The notes under the pieces were generated by a model. That model saw only the letters and a list, made by a program, of their open reading frames with translations. It was not told the DNA's origin and searched no databases. A program made the translations under genes and the position numbers. This document shows, in pieces, positions 9,316 to 19,675 of a stretch of DNA of 64,000 nt (positions within the stretch are counted from its first letter, which is position 1; every line of letters starts with the position of its first letter). This stretch comes from DATGPD01 sp041398565. Its GTDB lineage: Bacteria > Planctomycetota > UBA1135 > UBA2386. The stretch spans positions 806,001 through 870,000 of the forward strand of contig JAWKUN010000002.1 in NCBI GenBank assembly GCA_041398565.1. The letters are read 5' to 3'.

Positions 9316-9321
9316 TACACT
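9316..9321 (+). promoter_or_regulatory. Candidate -10 box for miaB
   Basis: TACACT preceded by GC ends 12 bases before the miaB ATG. It lies in the 22-base gap after the HEAT protein gene and fits the recurring TANNNT pattern. No Shine-Dalgarno sequence is visible between it and the start. Confidence 0.35.
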
Positions 9322-9333
9322 GCCGCCCGCCGA

Positions 9334-10764
9334 ATGATCCGGTCGCCCCGCTACTTCCTGCACAGCTACGGCTGCCAGATGAACAAGCTCGACTCCGAGC
9401 TCGTCGAGAGCCGCCTGGTTCAGGCCGGCTATGCGCGGGCTGCCAGCGAGAACGAGGCCGACGTCGTGCTGCTCAACACCTGCGCCGTGCGCCAGCACGC
9501 CGAGGATCGGGTATGGAGCCGGCTCGGCGTGCTGCGCATCCGCAAGCGCAAGGAGCCGCACCTGGTGGTGGGGGTGCTCGGCTGCATGGCCGAGGAGCAC
9601 AAGCAGTACCTGCAGGCGCGCATGCCGCACGTCGACCTGGTCGTCGGGCCTTCGGCCTTCGGCGATGTCGACGCCAAGGTCGAGGCGGCGCGGCAGCGCA
9701 ACGAGAAGCTGCGGCCCGTGGTCGACGCGCACGGGCGCGCCCGCCTGCAGCCGGCGGCCGGTCTGCTCGCCGTCGGCGAGGGCGTCTCGGGCGACACCAT
9801 CGAACGCGACGTCAAGCTGCGGCCGCGACGCGCGCAGGCCTACGTCAGCATCATGCGCGGGTGCAACATGCCGTGTACCTACTGCATCGTGCCGTCGACG
9901 CGCGGGGCCGAGGTGAGCCGTCCGGTGGCGCAGATCGTCGAGGAGGCCACGCGCCTGTGCGGCGACGGCGTCACCGAGATCTGCCTGCTCGGCCAGACCG
10001 TGAACGCCTACGGTCGCGACCTCAGCCCGCGCGCGACGCTGTCCGAGCTGCTGCGCCGCCTGCACGATATCCCGTCGCTGCGCCGCCTCGCCTTCATCAC
10101 CTCGCACCCGAACTTCCTCACCGCCGACCTGTGCGCGACCCTGGGCGAGCTGCCGAAGGTCGCGCGCTACCTGCACCTGCCGGCGCAGAGCGGCAGCACG
10201 GCGGTGCTCAAGACCATGCAGCGCGGCTACACGCGCGAGCGCTACCTCGAGCGCGTCGAGCACCTGCGCGCTCGGGCGCCGCACATCGAGCTGCACTCGG
10301 ACTTCATCGTCGGCTACCCCGGCGAGACCGAGGCCGACTTCGCGGCGACCGTGTCGCTCATGCGCGAGGTGCGCTTCGCACAGAGCTACGTGTTCAAATA
10401 CTCGCCCCGGCCCGGCACGGTGGCTGCTGGCCTGGCCGACGACGTGCCCGACGACGTCAAGCAGGCGCGCAACCAGGCCCTGCTGGCGCTGCAGGCCGAG
10501 CACAGCTTGGCCGCGAACCGCGCGCTCGAGGGCAGCGTGCAGGAGGTGTTGGTGGAAGGCGAGGGTGATCCCGGCTGCCTGAGCGGGCGTACCGCGCACC
10601 ACCGCATCGTGCACTTCGCGGCTACCGATCCCGGGCTGGTCGGTTGCTACGTGCCGGTGCGCATCGCCCGCGGCAACGCGCATTCGCTGATCGGCGAGCT
10701 GTTGGCGCAGGACAGCCACGAGGGCGAGGAACGGGCGCACGCGCTGACCGCGCCGCGGCGCTGA
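9334..10764 (+). CDS. miaB: tRNA-2-methylthio-N6-dimethylallyladenosine synthase MiaB
   Basis: This 476-residue radical SAM methylthiotransferase modifies i6A37 of tRNAs that read UNN codons. The N-terminal UPF0004 domain carries YGCQMN and further cysteines at LNTCAVR and VLGCMAE, which bind the auxiliary cluster. The radical SAM motif CNMPCTYC sits at residues 177-184 and binds the SAM-cleaving [4Fe-4S] cluster. The C-terminal TRAM domain (about residues 405-470) binds tRNA. The length matches the family. The gene is six bases upstream of ribD and probably forms an operon with it. Confidence 0.95.
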   Translation: MIRSPRYFLHSYGCQMNKLDSELVESRLVQAGYARAASENEADVVLLNTCAVRQHAEDRVWSRLGVLRIRKRKEPHLVVGVLGCMAEEHKQYLQARMPHVDLVVGPSAFGDVDAKVEAARQRNEKLRPVVDAHGRARLQPAAGLLAVGEGVSGDTIERDVKLRPRRAQAYVSIMRGCNMPCTYCIVPSTRGAEVSRPVAQIVEEATRLCGDGVTEICLLGQTVNAYGRDLSPRATLSELLRRLHDIPSLRRLAFITSHPNFLTADLCATLGELPKVARYLHLPAQSGSTAVLKTMQRGYTRERYLERVEHLRARAPHIELHSDFIVGYPGETEADFAATVSLMREVRFAQSYVFKYSPRPGTVAAGLADDVPDDVKQARNQALLALQAEHSLAANRALEGSVQEVLVEGEGDPGCLSGRTAHHRIVHFAATDPGLVGCYVPVRIARGNAHSLIGELLAQDSHEGEERAHALTAPRR

Positions 10765-10769
10765 GCGCC

Positions 10770-11900
10770 ATGGCGAGTCGCCCGCCCGACGCTGCCGACG
10801 ATGCGCGCTGGATGCGGGAAGCGCTGGCCCTGGCCCTGCGCGGGCGGGGGCTGGTCGAGCCCAACCCACGCGTCGGCGCCCTCGCCCTGCAAGACGGCGT
10901 GGTCGTCGGGCGTGGCTGGCACCGGGAGTGGGGCGGGCCGCACGCCGAGATCGCGGCCCTGGCCGAGGCGCGCAGCCGCGGCGCTGCCCCCGACACGGTG
11001 GTGGTGACGCTCGAGCCCTGCGGCAGCGAGGTGGGCGAAGGCGGCAAGAAGACCGGCTCGTGCGCGCGCGCCTTGCTCGAGGCCGGCGTGCGCCGCGTCG
11101 TGTTCGGCCAGACCGACGCGGACCCGAGGCATCGCGGGCGCGGCCCCGACGTGCTGCGTGCTGCCGGCGTCGAGTTGGTCGCTGGCGTGGAGGCCGAAGC
11201 GTGCGCCGCGATCAACGCGCCCTTCGTGCGCTGGCTCGGGCTCGATCGCCCTTGGACCATCGCCAAGTGGGCGATGAGCCTGGACGGCAAGATCGCCACC
11301 CGTACCGGCGACGCCCGCTGGATCTCCGGCGAGGCGGCGCGACGCGCGGTGCACGCGCTCCGCGCGCGCGTCGACGCCGTGGTGGTCGGCTTCCGCACGG
11401 CGTTGCGCGACGACCCGTTGCTCACGGTGCGCGACGTCCCCGGTGGCAACCCGCTGCGCATCGTGGTGGACCCCGACGCCGCCTTGCCGCTCGACCGGCA
11501 GCTCGTGCAGACCGCGGCGAAGGTGCCCACCTTGCTGGTGGTGGCCGAGGACGCCGAGCCGGCGCGGTGCGCGGCGCTGGCAAGCCTGGGGGTCGAGATC
11601 TCGAGGGTGCCGCGTCGCGGCCCACACCGAGTCGACCTCGCCGTGGCGTGGCGTGCTCTGCGCCAGCGCGGGCTGCAGCGCGTGCTGGCGGAGGGTGGCG
11701 GCGGGCTGCTGGCGGCCTTGGCCGCCGACGGGGCCCTCGACCAGGTCGTCGCCTACGTGGCTCCCCTGCTGGTGGGAGGGGCGGCGGCGACGACGCCGCT
11801 CATGGGCGAGGGGGTGGCGTCGATCGCCGATGCCCTGCGCCTGAGCGACCTGGGCGCGGTGCAGGTGGGGGACGACGTGGCGCTGACCGCGTTCTTCTAG
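10770..11900 (+). CDS. ribD: Bifunctional riboflavin biosynthesis deaminase/reductase RibD
   Basis: The 376-residue product catalyses two steps of riboflavin synthesis: deamination of the pyrimidine and NADPH reduction of the ribosyl side chain. The N-terminal deaminase has the zinc ligand HAE and a PC...C pair. The loop between the two cysteines is 13 residues (PCGSEVGEGGKKTGSC) rather than the usual 8 (PCxHxGRTPPC). The C-terminal reductase begins at WTIAKWAMSLDGKIA and keeps GDARWISG and the EGGG loop. The ATG at 10770 follows the miaB stop closely. No other riboflavin genes are in the window. Confidence 0.92.
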   Translation: MASRPPDAADDARWMREALALALRGRGLVEPNPRVGALALQDGVVVGRGWHREWGGPHAEIAALAEARSRGAAPDTVVVTLEPCGSEVGEGGKKTGSCARALLEAGVRRVVFGQTDADPRHRGRGPDVLRAAGVELVAGVEAEACAAINAPFVRWLGLDRPWTIAKWAMSLDGKIATRTGDARWISGEAARRAVHALRARVDAVVVGFRTALRDDPLLTVRDVPGGNPLRIVVDPDAALPLDRQLVQTAAKVPTLLVVAEDAEPARCAALASLGVEISRVPRRGPHRVDLAVAWRALRQRGLQRVLAEGGGGLLAALAADGALDQVVAYVAPLLVGGAAATTPLMGEGVASIADALRLSDLGAVQVGDDVALTAFF

Positions 11901-12071
11901 AGCGTCGGCAGCAACCGGCCGGCCCGGCCCGAGCCCTGGCGGTTTCTTCATGCGTCTGCCCACGGCGACGGACGGCGGGACGCACCGGTGGCATCGGCGC
12001 GCCGTCGGGCGGTGCCGCCCGGTTGCCGGCTGTGTCTTGCGCAAAGCGGCGCCGGTGCCGAAAACGTGGTC

Positions 12072-13073
12072 ATGCCGCACAGGCTTCTCGTGACCGGCGC
12101 CGCCGGCTTCATCGGCGCGCGCTTCGTCGAGTCGCTCGCCGCTCGGGGCGCGCCGCCGCCGATCTCCGTCGACCGTGGCGACGCGTTCGCCGCGCGGCCC
12201 GAACACGCCGGCGTCGACTTCGGCGACATCGTCGACATGGACGAGCTGTTCGGCTGGCTCGAGGCGCAGTCGACCGAACTCGGGGGCATCGTCCATCTCG
12301 GCGCGTGCACCGACACCACCGAACTCGACGAGGGGTTCTTGCGCCGGGTCAACCTCGAGTACTCGCAGCGCCTGTGGCAGGTGGCGCGCGCGCGCGGCGT
12401 CCCGTTCGTCTACGCCAGCAGCGCGGCCACCTACGGCGACGGCACCGAGGGCTACGCCGACGACGAGAGCAAGACCGACCGTTTGCGGCCGCTCAACCCC
12501 TACGGCGAGTCGAAGCTGCGCTTCGACCAATGGGCGTTGGCCGAGGCGGCGGCCGGTCGGGAGCCGCCGGCGTGGTCGGGCTTCAAGTTCTTCAACGTGT
12601 ACGGCTTCGGCGAGCGCCACAAGGGCGCCATGGCCAGCGTCGTACTCAAGGCGTTCGACCAGATCCGCAAGGACGGCAAGGTGCGCCTGTTCCGCAGCCA
12701 CCACCCCGACTACCGCGACGGCGAGCAGAAGCGCGACTTCGTGTACGTCGGCGACGTGGTCGACGTGCTGCACTTCGCGCTGCGCAAGCCGTTGCGGCGC
12801 GGCATCTACAACCTCGGCAGCGGCACGGCCCGCACCTTCCTCGACCTGGTGCGCTGCGTGTTCCGCGAACTCGGCGCCGAGGAGCGGATCGAGTTCGTCG
12901 ACACGCCGGAGGCGATCCGCGCCCGCTACCAGTACTTCACGCAGGCCGACATGGGCCGTCTGCGCGAGGCCGGGTACGACAAGCCGTTCCACTCGTTGGA
13001 GGAAGGCGTGCACGCCTACGTGACGCGCTTGCTGGCGCCGGCGAAGACGCCGGGCGCCAAGGCGCAGCGCTGA
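12072..13073 (+). CDS. hldD: ADP-L-glycero-D-manno-heptose 6-epimerase
   Basis: This 333-residue short-chain dehydrogenase/reductase-type epimerase makes the L-glycero heptose precursor of lipopolysaccharide inner core. It has the NAD-binding VTGAAGFIGARF motif, SSAATYG, the catalytic YGESK pair, and the family-specific tail motifs YQYFTQADMGRLREAGY and SLEEGVHAYV. Its presence argues for a heptose-containing outer-membrane glycolipid. The ATG at 12072 gives the normal N terminus. It ends 28 bases before a convergent methyltransferase gene. Confidence 0.93.
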   Translation: MPHRLLVTGAAGFIGARFVESLAARGAPPPISVDRGDAFAARPEHAGVDFGDIVDMDELFGWLEAQSTELGGIVHLGACTDTTELDEGFLRRVNLEYSQRLWQVARARGVPFVYASSAATYGDGTEGYADDESKTDRLRPLNPYGESKLRFDQWALAEAAAGREPPAWSGFKFFNVYGFGERHKGAMASVVLKAFDQIRKDGKVRLFRSHHPDYRDGEQKRDFVYVGDVVDVLHFALRKPLRRGIYNLGSGTARTFLDLVRCVFRELGAEERIEFVDTPEAIRARYQYFTQADMGRLREAGYDKPFHSLEEGVHAYVTRLLAPAKTPGAKAQR

Positions 13074-13101
13074 TCTCGCCGGGCAGACTCTCGGCAGGCG
13101 G

Positions 13102-13857
13102 TCACTTGTGGGCCAGCACGAAGCGCACGCTGGCGCGGCTGACGTGGTTCGGCGCCGCGAGCGCCGCCAGCAGCTCGCGGCGCACGCGCCCGAAGTCGTC
13201 GCCGCAGAATGCCTGCAGGAGCTGCATGCGTTGCAGGCGCTGGTCCCAGGCCGCCACCACCTCGGCGGACAGCGGCCCGTCGCCGGCCAGTTCGCGGTCG
13301 TCGAGGGTGATCTCGGTCCGCACGTCACATCCGGCTTCGCGCAGGCAGCCGGCCAGGCGGCGGCCCATGCGGAAGTCGTAGCGCCGGGCGGCGAGGCCGT
13401 CCTCGACGTAGCGCGCCAGCATGGTGCGGGTCCGCTCGCTCACCGGCTCGTGCGCGAACATGTCGTCGACCTCGGTGAGGGCGATCCAGCCGCCCGGGCG
13501 CAGGGCGCTCAGCCAGTGGCGCAGCACCGGCGCGAGATCGCAGAAGTAGGCGGCGGCGAAGCTGCACCAGATGCCGTCGGCCGCGGCCGCGGCGATCAGG
13601 TCGGCGGGCAGTGCGCGCAAATCGGCGCGATGGAACTCGGCGTGGTCCAGATGTCGCCCGCGCGCAGCCGCCAGCAGCTCGTCGTTGCCGTCGAAGCCGC
13701 GCACCCGCGCCCCGCGCCGGACCAGCTCCGCGGCGAGGTCGCCGACGCCGCAGCCGAGGTCGAGCACCGTGTGCCCGGAGACGTCGGGCAGCAATGCCAG
13801 CGCGCGCGGCCAGTCGCGCCACGCGAACTGGCGCCGGTAGTCGTCGGCCAGACCCAT
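13102..13857 (-). CDS. Class I SAM-dependent methyltransferase
   Basis: This 251-residue protein has the Rossmann-fold methyltransferase motif I (VLDLGCGVGDLAAELVRRG) at about residues 31-49, an acidic residue at the end of strand 2 (VRGFDGNDE) and motif IV/post-I regions (LPADLI, LRPGGWIALTEVDD). The substrate cannot be read from the sequence. It lies 48 bases downstream of sdaA on the same strand and may share its transcript. Confidence 0.85.
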   Translation of the reverse strand: MGLADDYRRQFAWRDWPRALALLPDVSGHTVLDLGCGVGDLAAELVRRGARVRGFDGNDELLAAARGRHLDHAEFHRADLRALPADLIAAAAADGIWCSFAAAYFCDLAPVLRHWLSALRPGGWIALTEVDDMFAHEPVSERTRTMLARYVEDGLAARRYDFRMGRRLAGCLREAGCDVRTEITLDDRELAGDGPLSAEVVAAWDQRLQRMQLLQAFCGDDFGRVRRELLAALAAPNHVSRASVRFVLAHK

Positions 13858-13905
13858 GCGCGCACCATCGAACCCGGCGCGGGTGACGTCAACCCACGCT
13901 GCCGG

Positions 13906-15288
<1,383 letters not shown>

Positions 15289-15299
15289 CGGGTGCCGGC

Positions 15300-15305
15300 A
15301 ACATA
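15300..15305 (-). promoter_or_regulatory. Candidate -10 box for sdaA
   Basis: TATGTT on the minus strand, preceded by CCCGC, lies 11 bases before the sdaA ATG. It is one of the TANNNT hexamers found close to starts in this window. Confidence 0.35.
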
Positions 15306-15466
15306 GCGGGCGCTGCGCATCCTCACGGCGTGCATCGGGTTGCGCGGCCGCCGGCCGGGGCTCGGGCACAATCCGTGGGCGCCGCGACTGCGCCGATTCA
15401 AGTCCGGGCACCGCCGGCCGGAGACTGGAGCAGGCTGGCCGACGCCGGCACGCGGTTACGGGCGAC

Positions 15467-15964
15467 GTGGTGGGTGAGCACGAGATCTCCGGCATCGGGC
15501 GCTTCAGCCACTTCGGGCAGCGCCTCGACGAGCGCGATGCGGCGCCGAGGCGCGCGGCGCGGCGCCAGCGCTTCGGCGGCGGCGACAGCGTCGAGCTGAG
15601 CGCACCGGAGGTGGCGACCCTCGGTCTGCTGCGGCAGAGCGTGCTCGTACGCACCCGCGAGCTGCTCGAACTGGACGAGGTGCCGGCCCACCCGCGTTTC
15701 CACGAACTCACTCGGGCGAACGCGGACGCGTTCCTGGGCCGGCTGTGGGGCGAGCAGGCCCAGCTGGCCAGTGCTCGCGACGGTCAGTGGGAGGCGGCAC
15801 GCACGCAGCGAGCCCTGCACGACGCCATGACCCTCGGCGTCGAGGACACGCTGGGCATGTTGTGCGAGCAGGACCAGCTCGACGAACCGAGTTGGCGCCT
15901 GCTGTGCGATGTGCTCGACGCATGGGCGCGCAAGGTCGAGCACGCGAGCGGCGGTTCCACGTAG
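15467..15964 (+). CDS. Hypothetical helical protein
   Basis: An open frame of about 165 residues starts with GTG at 15467 or 15470 (GEHEISGIGRFSHFGQRLDE). It continues through SVELSAPEVATLGLLRQSV to a helical C-terminal half rich in Leu, Ala and Glu. Amino-acid composition favours this strand over the opposite frame. The order of a flexible N terminus followed by VELSAPE weakly recalls FlgM-type anti-sigma factors, but the rest does not match. It ends 20 bases before the convergent dus gene. I do not recognise it. Confidence 0.55.
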   Translation: MVGEHEISGIGRFSHFGQRLDERDAAPRRAARRQRFGGGDSVELSAPEVATLGLLRQSVLVRTRELLELDEVPAHPRFHELTRANADAFLGRLWGEQAQLASARDGQWEAARTQRALHDAMTLGVEDTLGMLCEQDQLDEPSWRLLCDVLDAWARKVEHASGGST

Positions 15965-15984
15965 CGCGCGCGGGGCCCGCGCCC

Positions 15985-17163
15985 TCAGCCGCCATCGATC
16001 AGACCCGCATCGAGCGGGTCGTCGATGGGAAGTTCGTCGTCGCCCGCCTCGAGGAAGCCGTGCGGCAGCGACACCTTCTGTTCGCGGCCGTCCTTGCAGC
16101 GGCGCACGCGGAGCGCCGCCTCCGGGAACTCCTGCTCGGGGGGGAGCGCCCGCATCACGCTCTCCAGGTCGGCGAGGGTCTCGAGTCGCTGCATCGCCGC
16201 GTGGGCGCGCTTGACCCCCGGGAAGCTCTTGGTGTACCAGCCGCAGAACTTGCGCATCTGCAGCATCGCCGGGCGTTCGCCGAAGAAGGCCGCCAGCAGG
16301 CGCGCGTGCTCCAGGGTGACGTCGACGATCTCGCCGAGCTTGGGCGGCGCCTGCGGTTCGTTGCCGTCGAACACGTCGCAAAGGTCGCGGAACAGCCACG
16401 GCCGCCCGAGACAACCGCGCCCGACCACCACGCCGTCGCAGCCCGTCTGGCGCAGCATGCGCAGCGCGTCGAAGGCCTCGAACACGTCGCCGTTGCCGAG
16501 CACCGGGATCGTGCGCACCGCCTGCTTCAGCTCGGCGATGGCGTTCCAGTCGGCGTTGCCCGAGTAGAGCTGTGCCGCGGTGCGCGCGTGCAGCGCCACG
16601 GCCCGGCAGCCCTCTTCTTCGCCGACGCGACCGGCGTCACGGAACGTGAGGAGGTCGCGGTCGATGCCCTTGCGGAACTTGACGGTCACCGGAATGGAGC
16701 CGGCGTTGCGGACGACGGCTTGCACCAGGCGCGCCATCAGGCGTGGCCGCGCCGGGATCGCCGCGCCGCCGCCGGCCGCGGTCACCTTGCGCACCGGACA
16801 GCCGAAGTTCATGTCGATGTGGTGGACGTCCCACTCGTCGCGCAGGACGCGGGTCGCCTCGCCCAACGCCACCGGATCGGTTCCGTACAGCTGGATGCTG
16901 CGCACGGTCTCCTCCGGCGCGAACGACGCCAGGCGCATCGTCTTGGCGTTGCCGAGGGCGAACGCCTTGGCGGTGATCATCTCGCTCACGTACAGGCACC
17001 GGTTGCCGGAGAAGCGCCGGCACACGGTGCGGAACGGCGCGTTGGTGACGCCCGCCATCGGCGCCAGCACCACCGGTGGGTCGACCCGCAGCGGGCCGAT
17101 GCACAGCGGCCCGAACTCGCCCGGCCGGGCCAGGGGGACGTCGGCGTTGAGGGTGCTACGCAC
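15985..17163 (-). CDS. tRNA-dihydrouridine synthase (DusB-like)
   Basis: This 392-residue FMN enzyme reduces uridine in the tRNA D-loop. It shows the TIM-barrel start PVVLAPMAGVTNAPFR, the substrate motif QLYGTDP, the catalytic cysteine in MNFGCPVRKV (Cys122), the FMN/phosphate motif VTVKFRKG, ALHARTAAQLYSG and IPVLGNGDV. The protein is some 50-60 residues longer than typical DusB because of a C-terminal extension (PPEQEFPEAALRVRR onward). The start is the GTG at 17163. A tRNA-Leu gene follows just upstream on the same strand. Confidence 0.9.
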   Translation of the reverse strand: MRSTLNADVPLARPGEFGPLCIGPLRVDPPVVLAPMAGVTNAPFRTVCRRFSGNRCLYVSEMITAKAFALGNAKTMRLASFAPEETVRSIQLYGTDPVALGEATRVLRDEWDVHHIDMNFGCPVRKVTAAGGGAAIPARPRLMARLVQAVVRNAGSIPVTVKFRKGIDRDLLTFRDAGRVGEEEGCRAVALHARTAAQLYSGNADWNAIAELKQAVRTIPVLGNGDVFEAFDALRMLRQTGCDGVVVGRGCLGRPWLFRDLCDVFDGNEPQAPPKLGEIVDVTLEHARLLAAFFGERPAMLQMRKFCGWYTKSFPGVKRAHAAMQRLETLADLESVMRALPPEQEFPEAALRVRRCKDGREQKVSLPHGFLEAGDDELPIDDPLDAGLIDGG

Positions 17164-17252
17164 GGCGAGGAGCCCGCGGCCGCTGCTTGCCCCGCGGTGC
17201 AGCGACTGAGACGGCCGCCACGTCAGAGCTGCTCGCCGCAGCGCGGGAGCGT

Positions 17253-17341
17253 TGGTGCCCAGGAGAGGACTCGAACCTCCATGGGGTTTTACCCCCGCTA
17301 GGACCTGAACCTAGTGCGTCTGCCAATTCCGCCACCTGGGC
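17253..17341 (-). tRNA. tRNA-Leu (anticodon CAG)
   Basis: The 89-nt minus-strand sequence folds as a class II tRNA. The 7-bp acceptor stem is GCCCAGG with CCTGGGC, the anticodon stem CTAGG/CCTAG encloses loop TTCAGGT (anticodon CAG), the long variable arm is GCGGGGGTAAAACCCC, and the T loop is GGTTCGAGTCC. The discriminator is A and CCA is encoded. The long arm and anticodon identify leucine (codon CUG). Confidence 0.96.
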
Positions 17342-17487
17342 GTGGGGAGGCGGCGGAGGGTAGCGCTCGGCGGCGAGGATGCAAGCCCGTTTGCCGGCAC
17401 CTGCCTCCGCGGGCCGGCGCCGCGCGGTGCGCCGCTGGCGGCCGAGACCTTGCTTCTTGCAACCGGCGGGGTAACCAAGCTCTGCCC

Positions 17488-17955
17488 ATGTCTGCCTCCG
17501 ACAAGAAGGCCCCGCCCCGCCGCGCCGTTGCCGTCAACAAGAAGGCGCGGCACGAGTTCGAGGTGCTCGACACCTTCGAGGCCGGGTTGGTGTTGCGCGG
17601 CACGGAGGTGAAGAGCCTGCGAGCCGGGAAGATCTCGCTCGAGGAGAGCTGGGGCAAGATCGAGAACGACGAGGTGTTCCTCGTCGGGGCACACATCGAG
17701 GAGTACACGTGCGGCAACCGGCAGAACCACGATCCGGTGCGCCGGCGCAAGCTGCTCCTGCGCGGCAAGCAGATCAAGAAGCTGAAGGCGCAGGTCACCC
17801 AGAAGGGTCTGACCCTGGTTCCCCTCGACGTGTTCTTCAACGAGCGCGGCTTCGCCAAGGTGACGCTCGGCCTGTGCCGTGGCAAGAAGCTGCACGACAA
17901 GCGCGAGGCATCCAAGGCCAGGGAGGCCAAACGGGCGATGCGGGACGCATACTGA
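17488..17955 (+). CDS. smpB: SsrA-binding protein SmpB
   Basis: This 155-residue protein binds tmRNA for trans-translation rescue of stalled ribosomes. It contains NKKARHEFEVLDTFEAGLVL, GTEVKSLRAGKISL, AHIEEYTCGN, HDPVRRRKLLL and VPLDVFFNERGFAKV, all typical of the oligonucleotide-binding fold. The basic C-terminal tail (KKLHDKREASKAREAKR) enters the ribosomal mRNA channel in the known family. No tmRNA gene was seen nearby. A HIT gene follows 56 bases downstream. Confidence 0.95.
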   Translation: MSASDKKAPPRRAVAVNKKARHEFEVLDTFEAGLVLRGTEVKSLRAGKISLEESWGKIENDEVFLVGAHIEEYTCGNRQNHDPVRRRKLLLRGKQIKKLKAQVTQKGLTLVPLDVFFNERGFAKVTLGLCRGKKLHDKREASKAREAKRAMRDAY

Positions 17956-18011
17956 GCATCGAGCCGGCTGCGGGCGACCGCGAGTCGACGGGCACAGCGA
18001 GCGACGACGAC

Positions 18012-18341
18012 ATGACCGAAGACTTCTACTGCGACCAAGTGCTCAGCGGCCGCACGCCGGTCGAGGTGGTGCGCGAGACGGCGCGCGTGCTGGCCTACCA
18101 CCACACCCGGCCGTTCTGGCCGGTGCACATCGTGGTCATTCCCAAGCAGCACGTACCGTCGCTCGTCGACCTCGGCGCCGCCGACGCGACCGTGCTGCAC
18201 GAACTGCTGGACGTGGTGCGGCAGGTGGCAGCGGACGTGCTCTCCGAACACGGCGCGGCGCGCGTGCTCACCAATCTCGGACGCTACCAGGACAGCAAGC
18301 ACCTGCACTTCCACGTCAACAGCGGCGACCCGCTACGCTAG
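18012..18341 (+). CDS. HIT-family (histidine triad) protein
   Basis: This 109-residue protein matches the HIT fold. It has an N-terminal DFYCDQVLSGRTPVEVV, the segment WPVHIVVIPKQHVPSL, and the catalytic triad KHLHFHVNSG (H-x-H-x-H) near the C terminus. Family members hydrolyse nucleoside phosphoramidates or similar alpha-phosphate bonds. The ATG at 18012 gives the usual length. It is downstream of smpB on the same strand. Confidence 0.85.
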   Translation: MTEDFYCDQVLSGRTPVEVVRETARVLAYHHTRPFWPVHIVVIPKQHVPSLVDLGAADATVLHELLDVVRQVAADVLSEHGAARVLTNLGRYQDSKHLHFHVNSGDPLR

Positions 18342-18391
18342 ACGGCGGTGGGGGCCGAACTCGGCCGGGCGGCGGGCCGGCTGTGGCCGCG

Positions 18392-18430
18392 GTCGGTGGC
18401 CACAGTCGGTGGCCACAGTCGGTGGCCGCC
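18392..18430 (+). repeat. Three tandem 13-bp repeats
   Basis: GTCGGTGGCCACA is repeated three times head to tail, with the last copy ending GCC. A partial copy (TGTGGCCGC) just upstream makes an inverted pair TGTGGCC/GGCCACA. They lie in the 239-base gap between the HIT and kinase genes, about 150 bases before the kinase start. They could be operator-like sites or neutral tandem duplications. Confidence 0.7.
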
Positions 18431-18580
18431 GCCTCGGCGCTGCCTCGCGCTCGCCCGGCACGCACTCGCGGTGGTATCGGCGCCAGGTGCCCGCGGCGCC
18501 CTTTCGGGAGTGGTCGCGGTTGGCAAATCCGCGGCTCGGGCCAATGATGGTCGCGTTCGCCGCGCGTCCGCTGGTCCCTC

Positions 18581-19675
18581 ATGCATCACGTCCAAGACAT
18601 CCCCGCCGCTGTGCTGTCGGGCTTCGCGCTCGCGGGCGAGCCGATCGCCGTCGAGCCGCACCGGCGCGGACACATCCACGACACGTTCATCTCGACTTGG
18701 CAGCAGGACGGCAAGCAGCGCCGCTTCCTGCACCAGCACCTGAACGAGGACGTGTTCAGCGACATCCCCTCGGTGATGCACAACGTGGTGCAGGTGACCG
18801 AGCACCTCGAGCGCAAGATCCGCAGCGAGGGCGACGACGGCTTCCACGCCCTGCGCCTGGTGCCGACCCGCGCCGGCGACTCGTACCTGCGGGTCGGCGG
18901 CGAGCCCTGGCGCACCTACGAGTTCGTCGAGAACACCGAGACCTTCGACCGGTGCTCGGACACCCGGCACGCCTACGAGGCGGCGCGCGCCTTCGGCCAG
19001 TTCCAGGCGCGGCTGGCGGACCTCGATCCTCGCAGCCTGCGCGAGACCATCCCCGACTTCTTCAGCACGCCGCACCGGCTGCGTCAGCTCGACGCCGCCG
19101 TGGCCAAGGATCCGGCGGGCCGGGTGGCGTCGGTGCATGCCGAGCTGGCTTTCGTCGACGCGCGGCGCACGTCGACCCGGCTGATCGAGAAGGAGGTGGC
19201 CGCCGGTCGCATGCCGTCGCGCATCGTGCACGGCGACACCAAGCTCAACAACGTCTTGTTCGACCGCGCCACCGCCAAGGCCGTGTGCATCGTCGACCTC
19301 GACACCTGCATGCCGGCGTACTCGCTGTACGACTTCGGCGACCTGGTGCGCTTCACCGCCGCAACCAGCGCCGAGGACGAGACCGACCTGCGCAAGGCCG
19401 GCACGGATCTCGAACTCTATCGGGCGCTCGTGGCCGGCTACCTCGACACCGCCGGCAGCTTCTTGACCCGGCTGGAAGTCGAGCTGATGCCGTTCGCGGC
19501 GCGCCTCGTGACCCTGACGATCGGCATGCGCTTCCTGGCCGACCACTTGAACGGCGACGTCTACTTCAAGGTCGGCCGTCCCGACCACAACCTGGACCGC
19601 GCTCGGGTGCAGTTCGCGATGGTGGCGGCGATGGAAGCGCGCGAGCGCGACATGCGCGTCGGCGTCGGCGCTTGA
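18581..19675 (+). CDS. Aminoglycoside-phosphotransferase-fold kinase, NahK-like
   Basis: This 364-residue protein has the eukaryotic-kinase-like APH fold. The catalytic loop is RIVHGDTKLNNVLFD and the metal-binding motif is VDLDTCMPAYSLYDFGDLVR. Sequence around GHIHDTFIS and YEFVENTETFD resembles bacterial N-acetylhexosamine 1-kinases (NahK) more than antibiotic kinases. In that family the reaction phosphorylates the anomeric hydroxyl of GlcNAc/GalNAc. The exact sugar here is inferred. The start ATG at 18581 lies in frame with the conserved N terminus. Confidence 0.8.
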   Translation: MHHVQDIPAAVLSGFALAGEPIAVEPHRRGHIHDTFISTWQQDGKQRRFLHQHLNEDVFSDIPSVMHNVVQVTEHLERKIRSEGDDGFHALRLVPTRAGDSYLRVGGEPWRTYEFVENTETFDRCSDTRHAYEAARAFGQFQARLADLDPRSLRETIPDFFSTPHRLRQLDAAVAKDPAGRVASVHAELAFVDARRTSTRLIEKEVAAGRMPSRIVHGDTKLNNVLFDRATAKAVCIVDLDTCMPAYSLYDFGDLVRFTAATSAEDETDLRKAGTDLELYRALVAGYLDTAGSFLTRLEVELMPFAARLVTLTIGMRFLADHLNGDVYFKVGRPDHNLDRARVQFAMVAAMEARERDMRVGVGA

